Assembly (NCBI GenBank): GCA_964023205.1 | Contig: OZ026844.1 | Span: forward strand, 31,357,326 to 31,421,325 | From: Lutraria lutraria | Taxonomy: Eukaryota > Mollusca > Bivalvia > Venerida > Mactridae | Direction of reading: 5' to 3' | DNA length: 64,000 bases | Shown here: piece after piece, positions 1 to 14,200 of the stretch | Layout: each line of letters opens with the position of its first letter | Position numbering within the stretch: position 1 is the stretch's first letter | The notes under the pieces: model-generated | What the model was told of the DNA's origin: nothing | What the model saw: the letters and a program-made list of their open reading frames with translations, nothing else | Database searches by the model: none | Position numbers and translations under genes: made by a program

Positions 1-131
1 CGATTAATGTGAGTAAATAATGCTTTGTATTTAAGCCAAGCAAGTCTGTGAAACAGTACTATGTTTGTTACAAATTACTAATATCATATGTGTTCATAAT
101 CATAAACTACTTAAGTTTATCAAAAGTTTAC

Positions 132-1298
132 CTGAGAACTAAAATCTCTAATGGCTGCATCAACAATCAGTTGAACATGACACTGTTGTTCATACAGCAA
201 GTCACACATTGACTCCCAGAATCGTTGCATTTCTGTTTCCAATCGATTCTTGAAAAAATTCACTAAACAAAAATCATTGATTAAAACTGGGACCAATACA
301 TGTGTATATTGGTCCCAGATTAAAACAAAAAGTAAAACATCATCAAGATGAACCCAATACATTAATAACTTATTTCCATGATACATAAATGTTTTAGTTC
401 ATTTAAAATGAGTAAAGACTGATAATTGTAAAAGCACAAAACAATAATATAGCATTGAGAAGGATTGGGTTGTAAAAGAGTATCTTATTATATAATATTC
501 CTAATACACCATCCAAGCATTGTAAAAAATCAAAATTAACAACTATTACTTACAAAACTGATTTGGGAGATCCTCAAACTGGTTTTGATCACCTAAATAA
601 TCAAAATTTACAGAATTATTTCCCATAACACAGTCTTCATTTACCTGGACCTGGGCATTATCAATCTGTGAACCCTGATCCATAGCTAAACATTCTACTT
701 CAGGTCCATCCATTGGACTCAGATGGCTACAAGTACTCTGACTGTTGTAGCCTTGATCATTTGTTGAAGGTCCTTGCTGATACATAGACTCTGTAGTTAT
801 TGATGAATGAGCATTTGTTGTAGTTTTCTGTGGAAATGTACATGCACTATAGCTCATTTGTAAAAGTGAGGTAGGTGTTCTGATGTTTGGTTGGGATAAA
901 GAGCACTGAATGTTAGCATTAGGCCTTATCAAACTAGTTTCATCTTGACCGAAATTTAAACTGTAAGGAATTTTAGAATTAGATGGTTCAGCATGCTGGG
1001 AAACCCTGTTTGTATATAGACCACTAATGCTCAAGTTCTTAGGATTGTATATATTCTGCATATTCTGAAAATCAATCATTTCACTTTCAACACTACAATC
1101 AAGTTTACCAACACTTTCAACATCCTTCCCATCCACTGAGTGTGCTGCAGAACATAGCCCATCCAATTTTGTTCTTTTGCTGTAGTGGTGATCAGTGCAT
1201 CCTTCAATTCGACCACATTTTGGTGAATCACAACATTCAATCTTTTGATTGGGGCAAGTATGTTGAGTATTGATTATTTTGGGTCTGTTAAGCCAAGA
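132..1298 (-). CDS. Unrecognised protein, two internal exons, gene continues off the left edge
   Basis: Two exons join in frame: 554-1298 (acceptor after ttttattttcag, donor gtaagt) and 132-262 (acceptor tttgtttag, donor gtaaac). Together they encode about 292 residues, phase 0 at both outer ends, so this is an internal fragment. The first exon opens with a Cys-rich basic stretch (CPNQKIECCDSPKCG, then HHYSKRTK). It continues as a long Ser/Asn/Gln-rich, probably disordered region. The second exon looks helical and charged (EMQRFWESMCDLLYEQQ). I do not recognise the family and assign no function. The Cys-rich/KRTK part could be a metal-binding or nuclear-localisation segment, but that is inference. 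No ATG is visible; upstream exons probably lie between 1300 and 2850 or beyond. The exon structure is well supported by splice signals and frame. Confidence 0.62.
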
Positions 1299-3293
1299 CT
1301 GAAAATAAAAGATCTTGTTAGATATGAGTCAAGTCAACTCAACCAGGGATGCTATAAATTATGTAATACACCATCCCTAATTCAACACACCCAATTTTAT
1401 CTAGTTTTTTTAATGAGAAATTTGCTTTATACTCATGTACAGGGATTTTTCACCTTCTATAACTGAGGCCTTAGGCCTCTTCCCAATTGAAAATTTCTTT
1501 GAAAACATGCAGTTTTCCCAATAATTCAAACTTACAACAGCTATTTCATTTCCCAAATCAGCAATATTAGGGATAATTCTTCCAAAAATCAACAGGCTAA
1601 GGCCTGAGAAAAAACACTGACATATAATCTGTAAAAAGCTGCATCTAATCTATTAAGTAAAACATCCTAATTTATAATTTGAAATCTCAAGACTTAAGAG
1701 AAACGGAAGGACTTGGGTAGAAGCAACAATAATAAATAACAGTACAGCACTGGTCATTTTATCAAGTGCATCTATAGGTACCTTAGGTGTTATCCACAGG
1801 AAATGTCACTGGAACAATCATTTTCATTGTAACTGAGAAGTAACATAATTTTTCAAAAGTACCTTGACAGAAAAAGGCTTGTCCTTGGGATGTTTCGCAT
1901 CCATGGAGGCATTACATCTCAATTACCAATCATGATAGATTTCAACAATGTTTCTGAAATAAAAACTTTTATCAGAGTCAATGTATGGAGAGCTTCAGTG
2001 TTTAATTTTAAAGACATGAAACAGAGAATTTGAACAGACACTGTTTGGTAAAAGACAACATTTGGGAAAGACAATCACCTTTCACCAACATGAAAAGGTC
2101 AATTCCTTCTTTTCTTAAATAAAAATTGTGTTATTTCAGTTTTACCACTCCTCGTCGATTTTTACCAGCCAGGAAAGACCTATACTGAATATCTAGAGAT
2201 CTCTTGTGTGACCGAGGAACGGAACATCCACTTTCTCACTGTTTTACCTTTCTGGTTGGAATTCTGCACTTTCAACTTCAATGGATGAAATTCCTACCTA
2301 GTCAGAAGTATGAAACAACTGCTCAATATGGTCAGTTTCTAATTAGCGTTTTTTAAAAATCACTGTAATGAAGCGGATCGTTTCAAATTGTTAACTAATC
2401 AAATTGTTTCCAATAAATGTTCATCTTAAGGACAAGCGTAATCAACAATCGGTAACACAATAAAATTGATAAATTCGCGAAAACGTATCAAAGTTCGTTA
2501 TAAACATGTAGGCCTACTTGATATCGCCATGATGCACAGAGCGAAGATTGTATTAAAATATGCGAAAATATGCTGTTCATGCAAAGGTTTACATCTGTGG
2601 GTTTAATCGGGGACACTGTCCCTGTTTTAATTTGTTTGTTTACCAATTTCTGTTTCGCAGACGACCCAGTAGATGTAAACAGGTCTCCGTTCCATTTGCA
2701 GTGTACAGAAAGAGTAAACGGGAACCAGTTTATTTTGGGTCTGGCTAAATGACAACCATTGCGGTCACTCAATCTCTACATAGAGTTGTCGTTCGTTATC
2801 TCTCGCATACATGGTTCTTTTTATACATAATGTGATTTTAATTGTAAGCTCTTACAGGATCTGTCTTGCAGACTCAGAATATTTTTTCAAATCATATTGC
2901 AGAATGTAACAGCTATGGTACCTCATGTTTTAAAAATGCCGTATCAGTTCCTAGTAACTTTTTCTCAAAGTCGGTTACCATTAAGATCTATAAACATTTA
3001 ATAAAAGCTGCAATCCATTCAGTAAAATATATCATGCCATCACACACACAATTCTACTTACCGGTATATAAATATTCTTTATTAAGGTTTCTGTACTGCA
3101 ACATAGTGATTTGATATTGTTCGTTGGTTCTGGCAGTTCGTGGATATAAGTTGTCATCCACAATATTTCATGTAGAACTGACATGCTCCTTCAGAGATGG
3201 AGGACAAATTACTTAAGATATCTTCAATCGAATTACCACAGAGAAACACACTTAGAATCAATTACCTCACAATTTTAACATTCTTATATATTC
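1299..3293. other. Non-coding stretch upstream of the left-edge gene
   Basis: No exon could be supported. It holds a decayed CAGGG-type MITE (about 1439-1619) and a patch richer in CpG at about 2450-2830 that could be a promoter. The open frame at 2488-2772 (minus) has no ATG near its start and an in-frame TAG just upstream, so I do not call it coding. A 25-base motif near 2755-2805 (minus) recurs at about 63646-63672 (plus). Confidence 0.4.
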
Positions 3294-3470
3294 TACAGTC
3301 CTGTGAACAAAGACCACCCTTGGGGAAAATATAATGCAGCCTTTAAAGACAGGTGACCTTTTTTGCAGTCATTATGATCTAAATGACCAACAATGGTTTT
3401 TGAAAGAATGGCCTTTACTCATTAGTGGCCTATATTCCAAGGTGGCTGCTTACACAGGTTTGACTGTGTA
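3294..3470. repeat. TA-flanked palindromic MITE, GTCAAACCTGTG family, copy 1
   Basis: Ends read TACAGTC... and ...ACAGGTTTGACTGT, an imperfect terminal inverted repeat. The interior carries the family words 'aaggccaccctt', 'ggcctttattc' and 'ggtggc'. The left end has lost a few bases (acagtcctgtg). TA flanks suggest a Tc1/mariner/pogo-type mobilised element; there is no transposase frame. Confidence 0.7.
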
Positions 3471-3524
3471 CATAAGTTTACAAATAGAGATAAAAAAGTT
3501 TGAGTTAAATAACAAATGAATCTG

Positions 3525-5291
3525 TAATATTTTTTCAATATTGTTTATTGTGAGCAAATGAAATCTGTGTAATCAATCAAGTAATATAATGTTCATGCAG
3601 TATAAAACATTTTTTTAACAATATGCAATTTACAGAATATATCTAAATTCCATTGTATACTGTATATCAAGCTAAATGCATCCAGGATATTTTCACCAAC
3701 ATATGTGAATCAATAGTAACAACAAATTACATTTATATAAACCAGAGGAATCAAATACATTTACACACCTTTTCAATATAATATACAAAATCAAAGCTAA
3801 TATAAACATACGTCTATTAAACTTAGTATACATGTACAATCAAAACATCATTATTTGGAATGAGCATTATTTTGCTATTCATTAGACCTGTACATTTATT
3901 GTAAGAAAAACAATGGGACTTGCACAAAATACAATAAACTAGGAACAATATTCAGAAGTTTTAATTATTTAGAATAATTATGCAATTAATCAATGTATGA
4001 CATTCAAAAAGACATCCAGCACCAAATTCAAACAAAAACACCCCTGAATATATACCATGATATGTACAGATCATAGAACAGAAGTAAAAACAAGTTCATA
4101 AAATATATCTCACATCAAAATCATAATAATTTAGATTTATTTTGTCATAAAAATGACAATTTATTTCATTAAAAGTATGAGAAAAACATCAATATTACGC
4201 CAAAACATATTTCTGATTAGTTTATACCTGTATGAGAATTTAAAAGTTACTTTATGAAGTATGACAATTATCGAATGGGCATATCATGATGTTAGTTAAG
4301 TCAATAACGAAGCTCAATAATTGAGATTGATTGTCAGGGAATTTATATCTAAACACATAATTAGTCATGTCAGTCCAACAATTTACACTCAATAAAAAAG
4401 AAAATCTATGGGATGATGTAATGCTATTAAAGCAACTCAAATGAACAGTAAAATAATAAAAAAATCCAGATTACAATTAAATGCTGTCAGAGCCAATAAA
4501 ATAAAAAGATAAAATCAAACCATTTAATCCACAACAAACAATTATCAAGAAAACAAAGCATATAAAATGGTTTCAAACAGTCGATCCATTCACATGAGTC
4601 GCATATTTATAATTTCTAGCAGCAGATTTTTCTGAATTAATTCACATAAAACCCTCACATATAAATCACAATTTCATATACAATCATAAATAAAATGCCT
4701 GATCCAAGTTAAAGTTACCAAATAATTAGATAATAACAAAAGAAATAAGATACCATTAAGATCCAGTTAAGATTAATAGATATTAAAGAGGGAAAAGCCA
4801 ATTAAGTAAAAGAATAACAAAAGAATTTGATATTCAATATTACAAATTTAAAACTTAATAGTGAACCTACTGCATAAAAATAACACAAATCAGAAGAACC
4901 TGTTAATTACAGGAGAAACATACTCAAATACTCATAGCACCATACTGTATTTACAAATAACAAATTCATGCTGATTTCAGCTGAAGAATTGCAAAGGCAT
5001 TAACCCACTCCCAATACAGCAATCATAACTGAGAAATTTAACTCTCATTTTAGTCATAAAATGCTTTTGTAGTTGATAAATCATTGAAAAATATGATATA
5101 CCAGGTACATGCAACATAAGAAGGACTATAACTGAGTTCATTGTAAGAAAATGAGATAAGGATGATTCCAATGTCATAGACAAATCGAGTGACAAGATCA
5201 ACAAGTCATTGTCTGTCCTAAATGTCCGGAGTCATGTAGTAACAACTGGGGTCACAACTCATTTCATCTGTTGAAATAAATGTTTTCAATT
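3525..5291 (-). other. Probable 3'UTR of the MYND-finger gene, with polyadenylation signal
   Basis: AT-rich, ORF-poor sequence directly after the stop codon at 5292-5294 on the minus strand. An AATAAA on the minus strand lies at 3544-3549, just before the neighbouring MITE, and is a plausible distal poly(A) signal. Other AATAAA words (about 3895, 4140, 4160) could give shorter transcripts. The extent is inferred, not proven. Confidence 0.4.
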
Positions 5292-8200
5292 TTATCCAAG
5301 AAGTCCATCCTTGTGTTCCATCTTATGTTTAATTTTCCAATCATCCACTGAAATACACATAGAGCACATAATAGAACAAAAAACTATTGAGAGAAAAAAT
5401 CTACAAGAAACTAACCATAATTAAAATTCTAAGAATATTCATGATAGTGCTAACTTATACATTAACAAATAAATTTTGGACCTAACACACTACATGAAAT
5501 ATTTGTTTGACATTGGTGGTAACACATATTTACATATACAAAGTAACAGTTAAACCTCGATTATCCGAACTCGGATTATCCGAAAACCTGGTCTTATCCG
5601 AAGTGAAATTTCGGTCCCGAATTTCCCTCTATATATTTCAATGTAAATAAACCTCGATTATCCGAATCGTCTAATCCGAATACCATGGCTTATCTGAAGT
5701 AATTTTTCGGTCCCGACGACTTCGGATAATCGGGGTTTTACTGTAAATAGAAATTATTTATTGCCTGCAGGTGTTCCAATTGGGAAAATGTTGGTTTGTA
5801 TCATGTCTAGAATATTATATGGTGAGCTGAATGATTGTAATAAAATATTAAAGCAGATCAATTAACCAAATTTAAAAGTAATTACATTGGCATTCTCTAC
5901 TGCAGTAGTATCTTACTTCAAGGACACCTTCATCCTTGCACCTGGAATAATGATAACATAAAAATGACAAATTCACACAAAATAAAACCATATACTGTAC
6001 AACCTCTGTAGAGCAACACCCTTTGGGAGCTACAGATATTGACCGTTGTTCAAAGGTTGTTGCTCTACAGAGGTTAATTTTACAGCAAATATCAGCTTAG
6101 GGAAATTTTGAAGGTGTTGCTATTGACAGGTTGTTGCTCTACAGAGGGCCGCTCTAGAGAGGTTGTGCTGTATATTCAATTCATATTTAATACTTAGTAT
6201 TAAAGAAGACAATCATTTCTTAATCATACAAATGAAGTAATAAACCATATTCCAGTAACTGATGAATTCATTAAAAGATATTTTCAATAGAAATTATTAC
6301 AATTAGTAGTGGTGCAACGATATACCGGTCTAACAGGCCATTTCTACCCCCTACCGGTACTGTATTACTTACTTCTGACATTTCTTAAAGGCTTTCCGAG
6401 ATGGTTCTATTTTACAACAGTTTCCACATGTCCTAAGACTTCCAACAAGACGTCCTTCCTTTTCATCAGAGCTGCCATCCCTCCCAGTATCAGACTGTTC
6501 TCTTATATTCTCCTGATTCTCTTTTAGTTTTTTAGCTGCCCTTTTACGTGCTTTTTTGCTGGAGTTTGATGATGCTGTACCATTTTCGACCAGATCACCA
6601 TTCATCTTAACTTCTTCATCTGGTATTGAGTCAGCAACAGATTTATCTACTTCAGAGTTTGCGGTCTTTATTTTGTTAATTGCTTCTGGTATCAAAGGTT
6701 TCTTTTTCGGTTTCTTTGTTTCTTTTCTTAAAGGGGCTTCAATACCAAATGTCTCAATAGCTTCGACTTCACATTTTCCACATTGGCATTTCATAGGCGG
6801 ATTGTTGATTTGAATTTCTTTTATCTTTTTCCTGCCTTTCTTAGAAATCACCTCCGTTATACCGACAGCTTCCTGAACTCTTCTGTCTTTCTCATCAATT
6901 GTCTTAGGTAAAGGTCTTTTCTTCACCATTTCAAATACTGCGTCATGATCAGGACAGGTGCATTTTGGTACAATGCTTTCTGAAAAGGCAATAGTGCAAC
7001 ACAATTACAATTAATTTCATATCTACTCCATTTTAAATAGAGACAAAGGAGAGAAAATCTATGGATCAAGATTTATTCAAAGACAAAGGCACAAAATAAG
7101 CAAATAAGAGATATAGTTCTTGCTCTGACACTTCCTCTAACTGACATATAAAATAGCAACAGAATAAATGATAAAATGTGACATTTAATTACTGTATATA
7201 CTTCGCCATAAGTCTACTTTACTCATAAGTCGAGGGCTATATTTTAGAGCGAAAAAAATGGTATTTGAGCTTGACCTGTACATAAGTTGAGTGCAAATTA
7301 TTGCTTCAGTTCAAAGCAGAAATTTCATCGCTCCAGACATACATGAGAAACAGAAAGTAGAATATAACAAAGGGGAGTAACTTCTACAGACTGTTAATCA
7401 GTATATATCCCATAATACACAGTAAGAGAATTAATCTGTGAATCCGAAATACCTCCGGGTGATGTTAATATATACAAGACTCCTATATAATAATATTCAT
7501 GTATGACCATTCATGTTTAATATCAAAAAAAGCCTCTGTTGTCAGGTGGACATGGTCCTGAAACCAGACAAATTTCACACACAAGGCAGTTATCTAGCTA
7601 GCTTACGAAAGGTCAGTGGTTCAAATCAGGTGTTCCTGGAGTTTTCCACCACCAATAAAGATGGAAAAATCGCTAAATGACACTGGCTGTTGATGCGACA
7701 TTAAACCCCAGTGAAAAAAAACACAACCAGTCAGCAGACAGATTTCACTGTATTCTAGGCTCAATGACCTTCTGCGAGTAGATCAGAACATTGTTGCATA
7801 TTCACCACTCACCATCAATGAACCATTCAGGCCTGTTACTATTTCTCTGATCTAAATGCCTGTTAGAGAGACCCATTTGTTGATTAATCTGCTTCTTCAC
7901 ACTCTTAATTTTCTCTTCATCACATAATATTTCCTCCAAAAACCTGTAAAAAGTCAGTAATAAAATGACCACTTACAAATTTAATGTACTGCTAATTAGA
8001 AAGACATTTATCACCATTAGGCACAAGGTATATTAATATTAATAAGTGTAGATAGAATTTTACAACATTATAAGAAGTTTTCTAGACATTTAGACACATT
8101 TGTTTTGTACATGGACAAATACAAAGGTTAAGGAAATATTGGTTGAACAGTGAGTCAGGTCTTTAATTTAAATTTACTATAAATATACAAGATGGTAAAT

Positions 8201-11200
8201 CCGTAATTTGACAAATCTAATGAAAAAATAAATCCACCAACTTTGTAGTAAGTTCAGAAGTTTTCTCCATCTTTGTTGATTTAACATCAGTTTGATCTGT
8301 ACCGTGTGTCTGAGCTGACTTAGATTTACTTTTATCTTTCTTCTTCTTCTTCTTTTCTTTCCTTTCATTAGAATTACTATGATAAAAAGAACAAATAGAC
8401 GAAAGATAAATAATGTTAAAGCCCCAACAGGGGCATATAAAGGAGGTAATGGCTGGTGGGTGGTTTCCCTTGATTTTTAAACTGTTTTCAGGTCAGGGAG
8501 AGATTTTTTAAAATATCTGATATTAAATGGTGATTTTAATCACTAAAAAAAGTTCTGCATGAAGCATGATGATTCTTTTATCAGTCCAGATAAGAAATTT
8601 CAAAATGTATGAAGATTTAGGTTCTTATATTTTCAAAACAATTTATAACAGATGTGTCAAGGCCTCGCGCCATTCAGCTTTTATTTTTTATACCATTTTC
8701 GACCACAAATAATTTTTCATTTCTGAGAGCAAATGTACTTGTGTGAGTATGGTGGTATGGGTAGGTACGCCCCTGGTCTTATGTCAAGTGAGCACACAGT
8801 GACATTACCATTTTATCATACCAAAACAGACTAACAGTAACTAACAACCCAATGCAAAGTGAATAATTAATAACAAATGTAACGAAACACTAATACTCAA
8901 TCAAAGTGATTTTTTAAAAGAAAATTACAGTCAAACCTGTGTTAGCGGCCATTTCCGAATAAAGGCTTTCCTGCGAGTAAGGCCATTCTTTTAAAAACCG
9001 TCATTTATTATTTAGAACAAAATGGCATCAGAATAAAAGCCACCTGTCAATAAAGGCCACATTATGTCTTTCCCATGGGTGGCCTATGTTCACAGGTTTG
9101 ACTGTGTGTATCCTAGAGTATCAGAGATAAGTGTCAGGTTCATGCGACTAAGAAGGAAGATATCTACTTTTCAGCAGCAGGCGCAGCTTGTATGTTACGT
9201 CTCTTCTCTACTTCCTCGATCATTCTAAACAAATCCTTCTTCTCTTGCATTTCACTAATTTTATCTTCAGGCATATACGCTCCTAATGTAACAGTGATTG
9301 TCTGCTCTTTCTTACCACTTTGGAATGTGAAGTTTAAACTACTTTGTACACCTGAAGAATAAAACAGTCCATTTCTGTGATTTCTCGTCATTTTACTGCA
9401 CTTAAACAGATTCTTCGAATGGCAGGGGCATAAAAATCATATGAGTATGTTACAAATGTTATGTCATGTATTATACATGTTACATGGATACAATTACAGT
9501 ACATTACACTGCTTTAAGAGTTATGCCTTATTCATAACTACGGAAAAATCCCGCCTCAGGACATGCACATCACAAAGCATACATCAGAAACCAGTGTATC
9601 ATAAAATGATGACATCATTCAGATGATGACATCATTAAAAAATAATTAAAGACAGGACTCACCGGGTATCGGAGCCAGCTTTTTATTATTTTCTGCTCCA
9701 GGTATCGGTACTTTCCCCATCATTGGCTCCTTCTCCTGATTAGGAATAGTAATCATTGTCTTATCGGCATCAATTCCAGCTTCAGCAAACTTGGCTGGCA
9801 AGTCTGTTAACTCAATTCTCTTCTCCTTTTTCTTATTTGCTTTAAGCTGTTTCTTCTCAATTTTTTCATTTTTATTATCCATATTTAAATTCGTTTCAGT
9901 GTATTTCATCTTTCCAAGATCGGGACCGTTCTCATCGCCGAGAACTTTGACTTTATCGTAATCCGTACATTCAACAAGCTCGACTACTTTTGGTTCAACT
10001 ACAGTGGTCTGTTCACATGTACATTCTAAACCAGCTGTTTTACATATTGGACATATCTTTGGTAAATCTTTGGTATCATTGTAGAGCCTGATATCTGTGT
10101 TTCTCATTCCTAGATTCCACCACTCTGTCTGTGCAAACACTGTTGATATATCAAACAATCAATAACAAACTACTAAAACACAATTACTGTCATTGTACTT
10201 AATCAACGATTCACAACGAAATAACAAAATAAAATTGTGAAAGAGAATTTCAACTGAACAATGTATACGGATAGTGCTATTTCTAACTAGAAACTAAAGC
10301 TTTGTCACAGAAGTGATTAATACCTCCCGGCCGCTTTTGACACTTCATGGTGATGACATATTTTAAGTTTCATTGCAATCGCTTAAGGAATGTGGAAGTA
10401 GGTTGCTCCACAAACTTGTATGCGAATGGACAGACCGACCGCCAAAGCAACTGACCGACAGAGTGACTCCAATATACCCCCTCTCAAACTTTGTTTGCTG
10501 GGGGTATAATGATATCAACACTGGGCCAGACCTTATCTTCTTAGCTCTTATTAGTTTCTACATGTATTTAGTTGACTTTGGTTAGAAAAATTTGTGGTCA
10601 AGAAAATCAGACCAGAAATTGATATCATGATTAAATACACTATGAGGATATTGGGAGCCTAAGCAGTAAGTCATAATACGTAGATAGCTCACCTTGCTCT
10701 TTATCAAGGAGAACATACATTTCAAACTTGTCTGGTTTCCTGATCAACTGTTCCCATAAAATATCAGCTTTTGTAACCACATCCTATAAAAAAATTGGAA
10801 CAATAACATTAGATCTCAAAAAATAACCTACCATTTTAAATTTGTCCTCAGCTTTGCGTATCTGAATTATACATGTACCACCAAATAAATATATACATAT
10901 ATGCTGCATGTTTTTAATTATAAATGATGAACTCAGCTAATTCAAATGCAGTAATTTTCTTCTTTTTATATAAAACTAATGGTTATGAAAAAAATTAGCT
11001 AACACTATTAGAACTGCAATAAAACAAAACAGAAAAAGTTTGTGTTTTATACTAACCTTGTTTAGCTTTTTACTGAAAACAAAATCAAAATAAACTTAAT
11101 AGTACATTCGTATATTGAAAACAATAACAAACAAAATCTACCTCAAAGACTCTGTTTAAAAGTATTTCAATTTAATACCATCAAAGCTCAAGAAAAACAT

Positions 11201-14200
11201 AATTCTACAAAAACTCCAAGGATCATTTTTTACGAGATCATACCATGTCATAAACAGCATTATAATACTGAATTTCATGCACAACTTCTGTCAGGACACA
11301 TATTATGACAAACAGTGACGAATATTCAAATTAATATATTTCAATCATTTTTTTCATTGGAGTTAAATGTCACACCAACAGCTACAGTCATATGGTGACT
11401 TTCAAGCTTTTACTTTGGGGTAAGACCCTCTAGCTTACAGCTAGCTGGGCATCTTCATTTTAATAATTAATATTATTTCAACTTAATCATATGGTGCATA
11501 AATAATAAATACCATAATTTTTCAACATCCACTACTGGCAAATCTTTCGCAAATATCTGAAAAAACAATATTATTTATCAAACATTAGAATTATTTAATA
11601 ACAATTAATAAATACAGAATATAGTCAATAGTCTAATTTTCATGATTACTCAGCCTCTAATAAGAATACACATATACACAAGTTCAAATATCTTCATGTA
11701 AATAAATACTTTCTATAGATATACAAAATTAATGTACCATGTTTTATACTGCCTTTGCATTGAAATCATCTTTTAGTACCACCTCTCCAGAGCGGCCCTC
11801 TCTACAGCAACAACCTCTCTAAAACAACAGTATGATGTTTCCCAACTGTATGATTTAACTATTCATTTAACCTCACTAGAGCATTAACCTCTCAACAACA
11901 TCATGTTTTCCCTTCTCCCAAAGGGTGTTGCTTTGGAGAGGTTGCACTGTACTTTTAGTCTAGACAATCTTTTATAAGTAATGGTCCAACTATACTGTGT
12001 ATTTGTAATCATTCTATAACCATCTAGTACAAATGAGTTATCTGCACAGGGTATTAAGTAGAAAGAATCTGATAGAATCAGATAGAAGTATCACACTAAC
12101 CAAAAGTCATTAATGTGATTTTATAAATAACCAACATATAACAGATACATTTTAAACAGATAAAATAAGTTAATTTTCTAATTCTACATACTTCTTTTTC
12201 AGCAACAAAATCAATGACTTTTCTCAAATTTTCTCTTCCTCTCTTCTTCTCTAATGTCTTCACAGCGGCCCCCATCTCTATACCACACAGTACTACAGCT
12301 AGGTTTAAATTTGGCTGCAATATAAACAATGATTCTTAATGATTATCCAGGAAAAAACATTCATTTACAGACCAAGCACAATGCCTGATGAATCAATGAA
12401 GAAGTCTTCAGAAAGTATCTGTCTAATATGCTGTTTGTACCGGCCTTTCAGCACCAACTTTATCATCTAAATTCTCATACCGACAGTTGAATCTTCACCG
12501 AAATTTTCACAAAAATATAACAACTACACAACTGGTTTAAATGCAACATTCATGTACATACTTTGAGTTTGAAGCTCAATCCAAAGATTCTTAAAACAAT
12601 TTATAAATATTTTCAATCAGAACGGCTTCTTACATAATGTTTCAATAACGAAGTTTTTTCAAAATCTGTTAGCCTGTCTTCAAAGCGAAATCCTCGGCTA
12701 ATACTGATACTCAAATCTTCAATATCTGAGGATTCCTCGGGTAAAATACAAGCAACAACATCATCTACTTCCATGTTCCAGCCAGGACACATACGACGTT
12801 TACGCTTCGATACATATATCAACACTGAAAGAAACAAAAAGTGTTTGTGAAACATGGATTCCCCCTCGTGACCTTGACCTATTGACCTAAAAAACAATAA
12901 GGGTCATCTACATGTGATGACCAACCTCCATATCAAATCTGAGGAGCTTAGGCCAAAATAGTTCTCTAGTTATTGCCCGGACAAGGTATGGTTACGGACG
13001 GACATAGAGTTCCCATAGAACAGTAGCAGAATAAGGTATTTAATACCAATATTGATGTTAATGAACTTATAAAATTATTTTAAAAAAAAGAAAAAAAAAA
13101 TTTTTTTTTTTTATTTGGAATTTTTGTCTGTGAATTCGGAAAAAAAGATACTATTTTCCATTGGGAATATCACCGAATTTCGGCTATAAAATCGCCCCCA
13201 AAAAAATCCCTGAATTCATTTACTACTTACACTGAATCATTGTCTTTTTTATAGAAAGTTCTTCATATCCATTTATTTTCAACGTAAAGTGAGTCCAATG
13301 CTTAGAAAATTCTTTTTCTTCTTCCTCATAATTAACAATGGCCACAGCAAATCCTCGTCCTTCCCACCATTCTAATCTCTGTGGTAACCCGGGAATCTTC
13401 TCCCGTAATACATTGGCAGACAATATGAAGCTGTTTAATTCCTGCATCCTCAGCTTTTTCTTCATTCTGTCTGTATGGGATTTCTCCTCTTCATCCGACT
13501 GAAAACAAAGGCAATGAAGAAATGAATTGGTATATTCATAATATGAATAGCTACTGGTGTAACTAAGGCTGAAAATAAAATAAGTTCCTTTGGAGTGCTT
13601 TAACACTGGGTCGGTAGGTAGAATTTTTTTTTACTGTAGTATTATAGTGCATACGCCCGTTTAACTCATAACAAATGTAATTTATCCTTTGGCAAAAATG
13701 TTGTGAGCAGTATATACGTCTATTTACTTTTCTAGTCCACCCAAACCTGATTGGTACCACTGGAAACATTATCCATTCACTTAAGGCTTATATAGTAAGC
13801 ATTAAACATTGACTAAGGCAGAGTAGCAATCACAACCAAGAATTGAACCTCAATCACTTAAGAATTACAGTCATTTATGATTTATCACATACCCGTGCAT
13901 ATAATATGTAAATGACGTCAGTGACATCATGAACTTGATCAAGCATAGAAATTGATTGGTACATGTTTTTCAAAATTATAACTTCACAGGAGTAATGTTG
14001 AATTGATTTTAACAAATTGAGTAAGCAAAGATACTGTTCACATCGTTAGATATGTTCACACATTTATAATTCATGATGTTTCATAATGTAACTATTTTGT
14101 GCTTCTGATTAAAAAGCCTTATTACGCATGTGTCACTCTTTTGTTATTAGCAGCAATGTCAAACAGGTGTGTTGGTTTTTGCCGTACTTTTCAAGGTATG

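Larger units (their letters stand above)
5311..6430 (-). other. MYND-type zinc finger, split over three exons
   Basis: Spliced from exons 6373-6979, 5886-5941 and 5292-5347. Ligand order: CGNCC, then FKKCQKC, then RYYCSREC, then DDWKIKHKMEH. This matches the MYND pattern C-x2-C...C-x2-C...C-x3-C...H-x3-C, except that the last ligand is His instead of Cys (HKMEH). The hallmark YYC and (D)DWKxH residues are present. The protein ends 5 residues later (KDGLLG then stop), so the finger is the extreme C-terminus. Confidence 0.85.

Noticed and set aside
2488..2772. 94-codon minus-strand frame near a possible promoter
   Set aside because: Starts on TTG with an in-frame TAG just upstream and has no ATG in the first part; not credible as a coding first exon.
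5918..5923. Donor gtaaga inside the MYND exon 5886-5941
   Set aside because: Using it would remove the RYYCSREC zinc ligands; reading through to the gtaatt donor restores the MYND pattern and frame.
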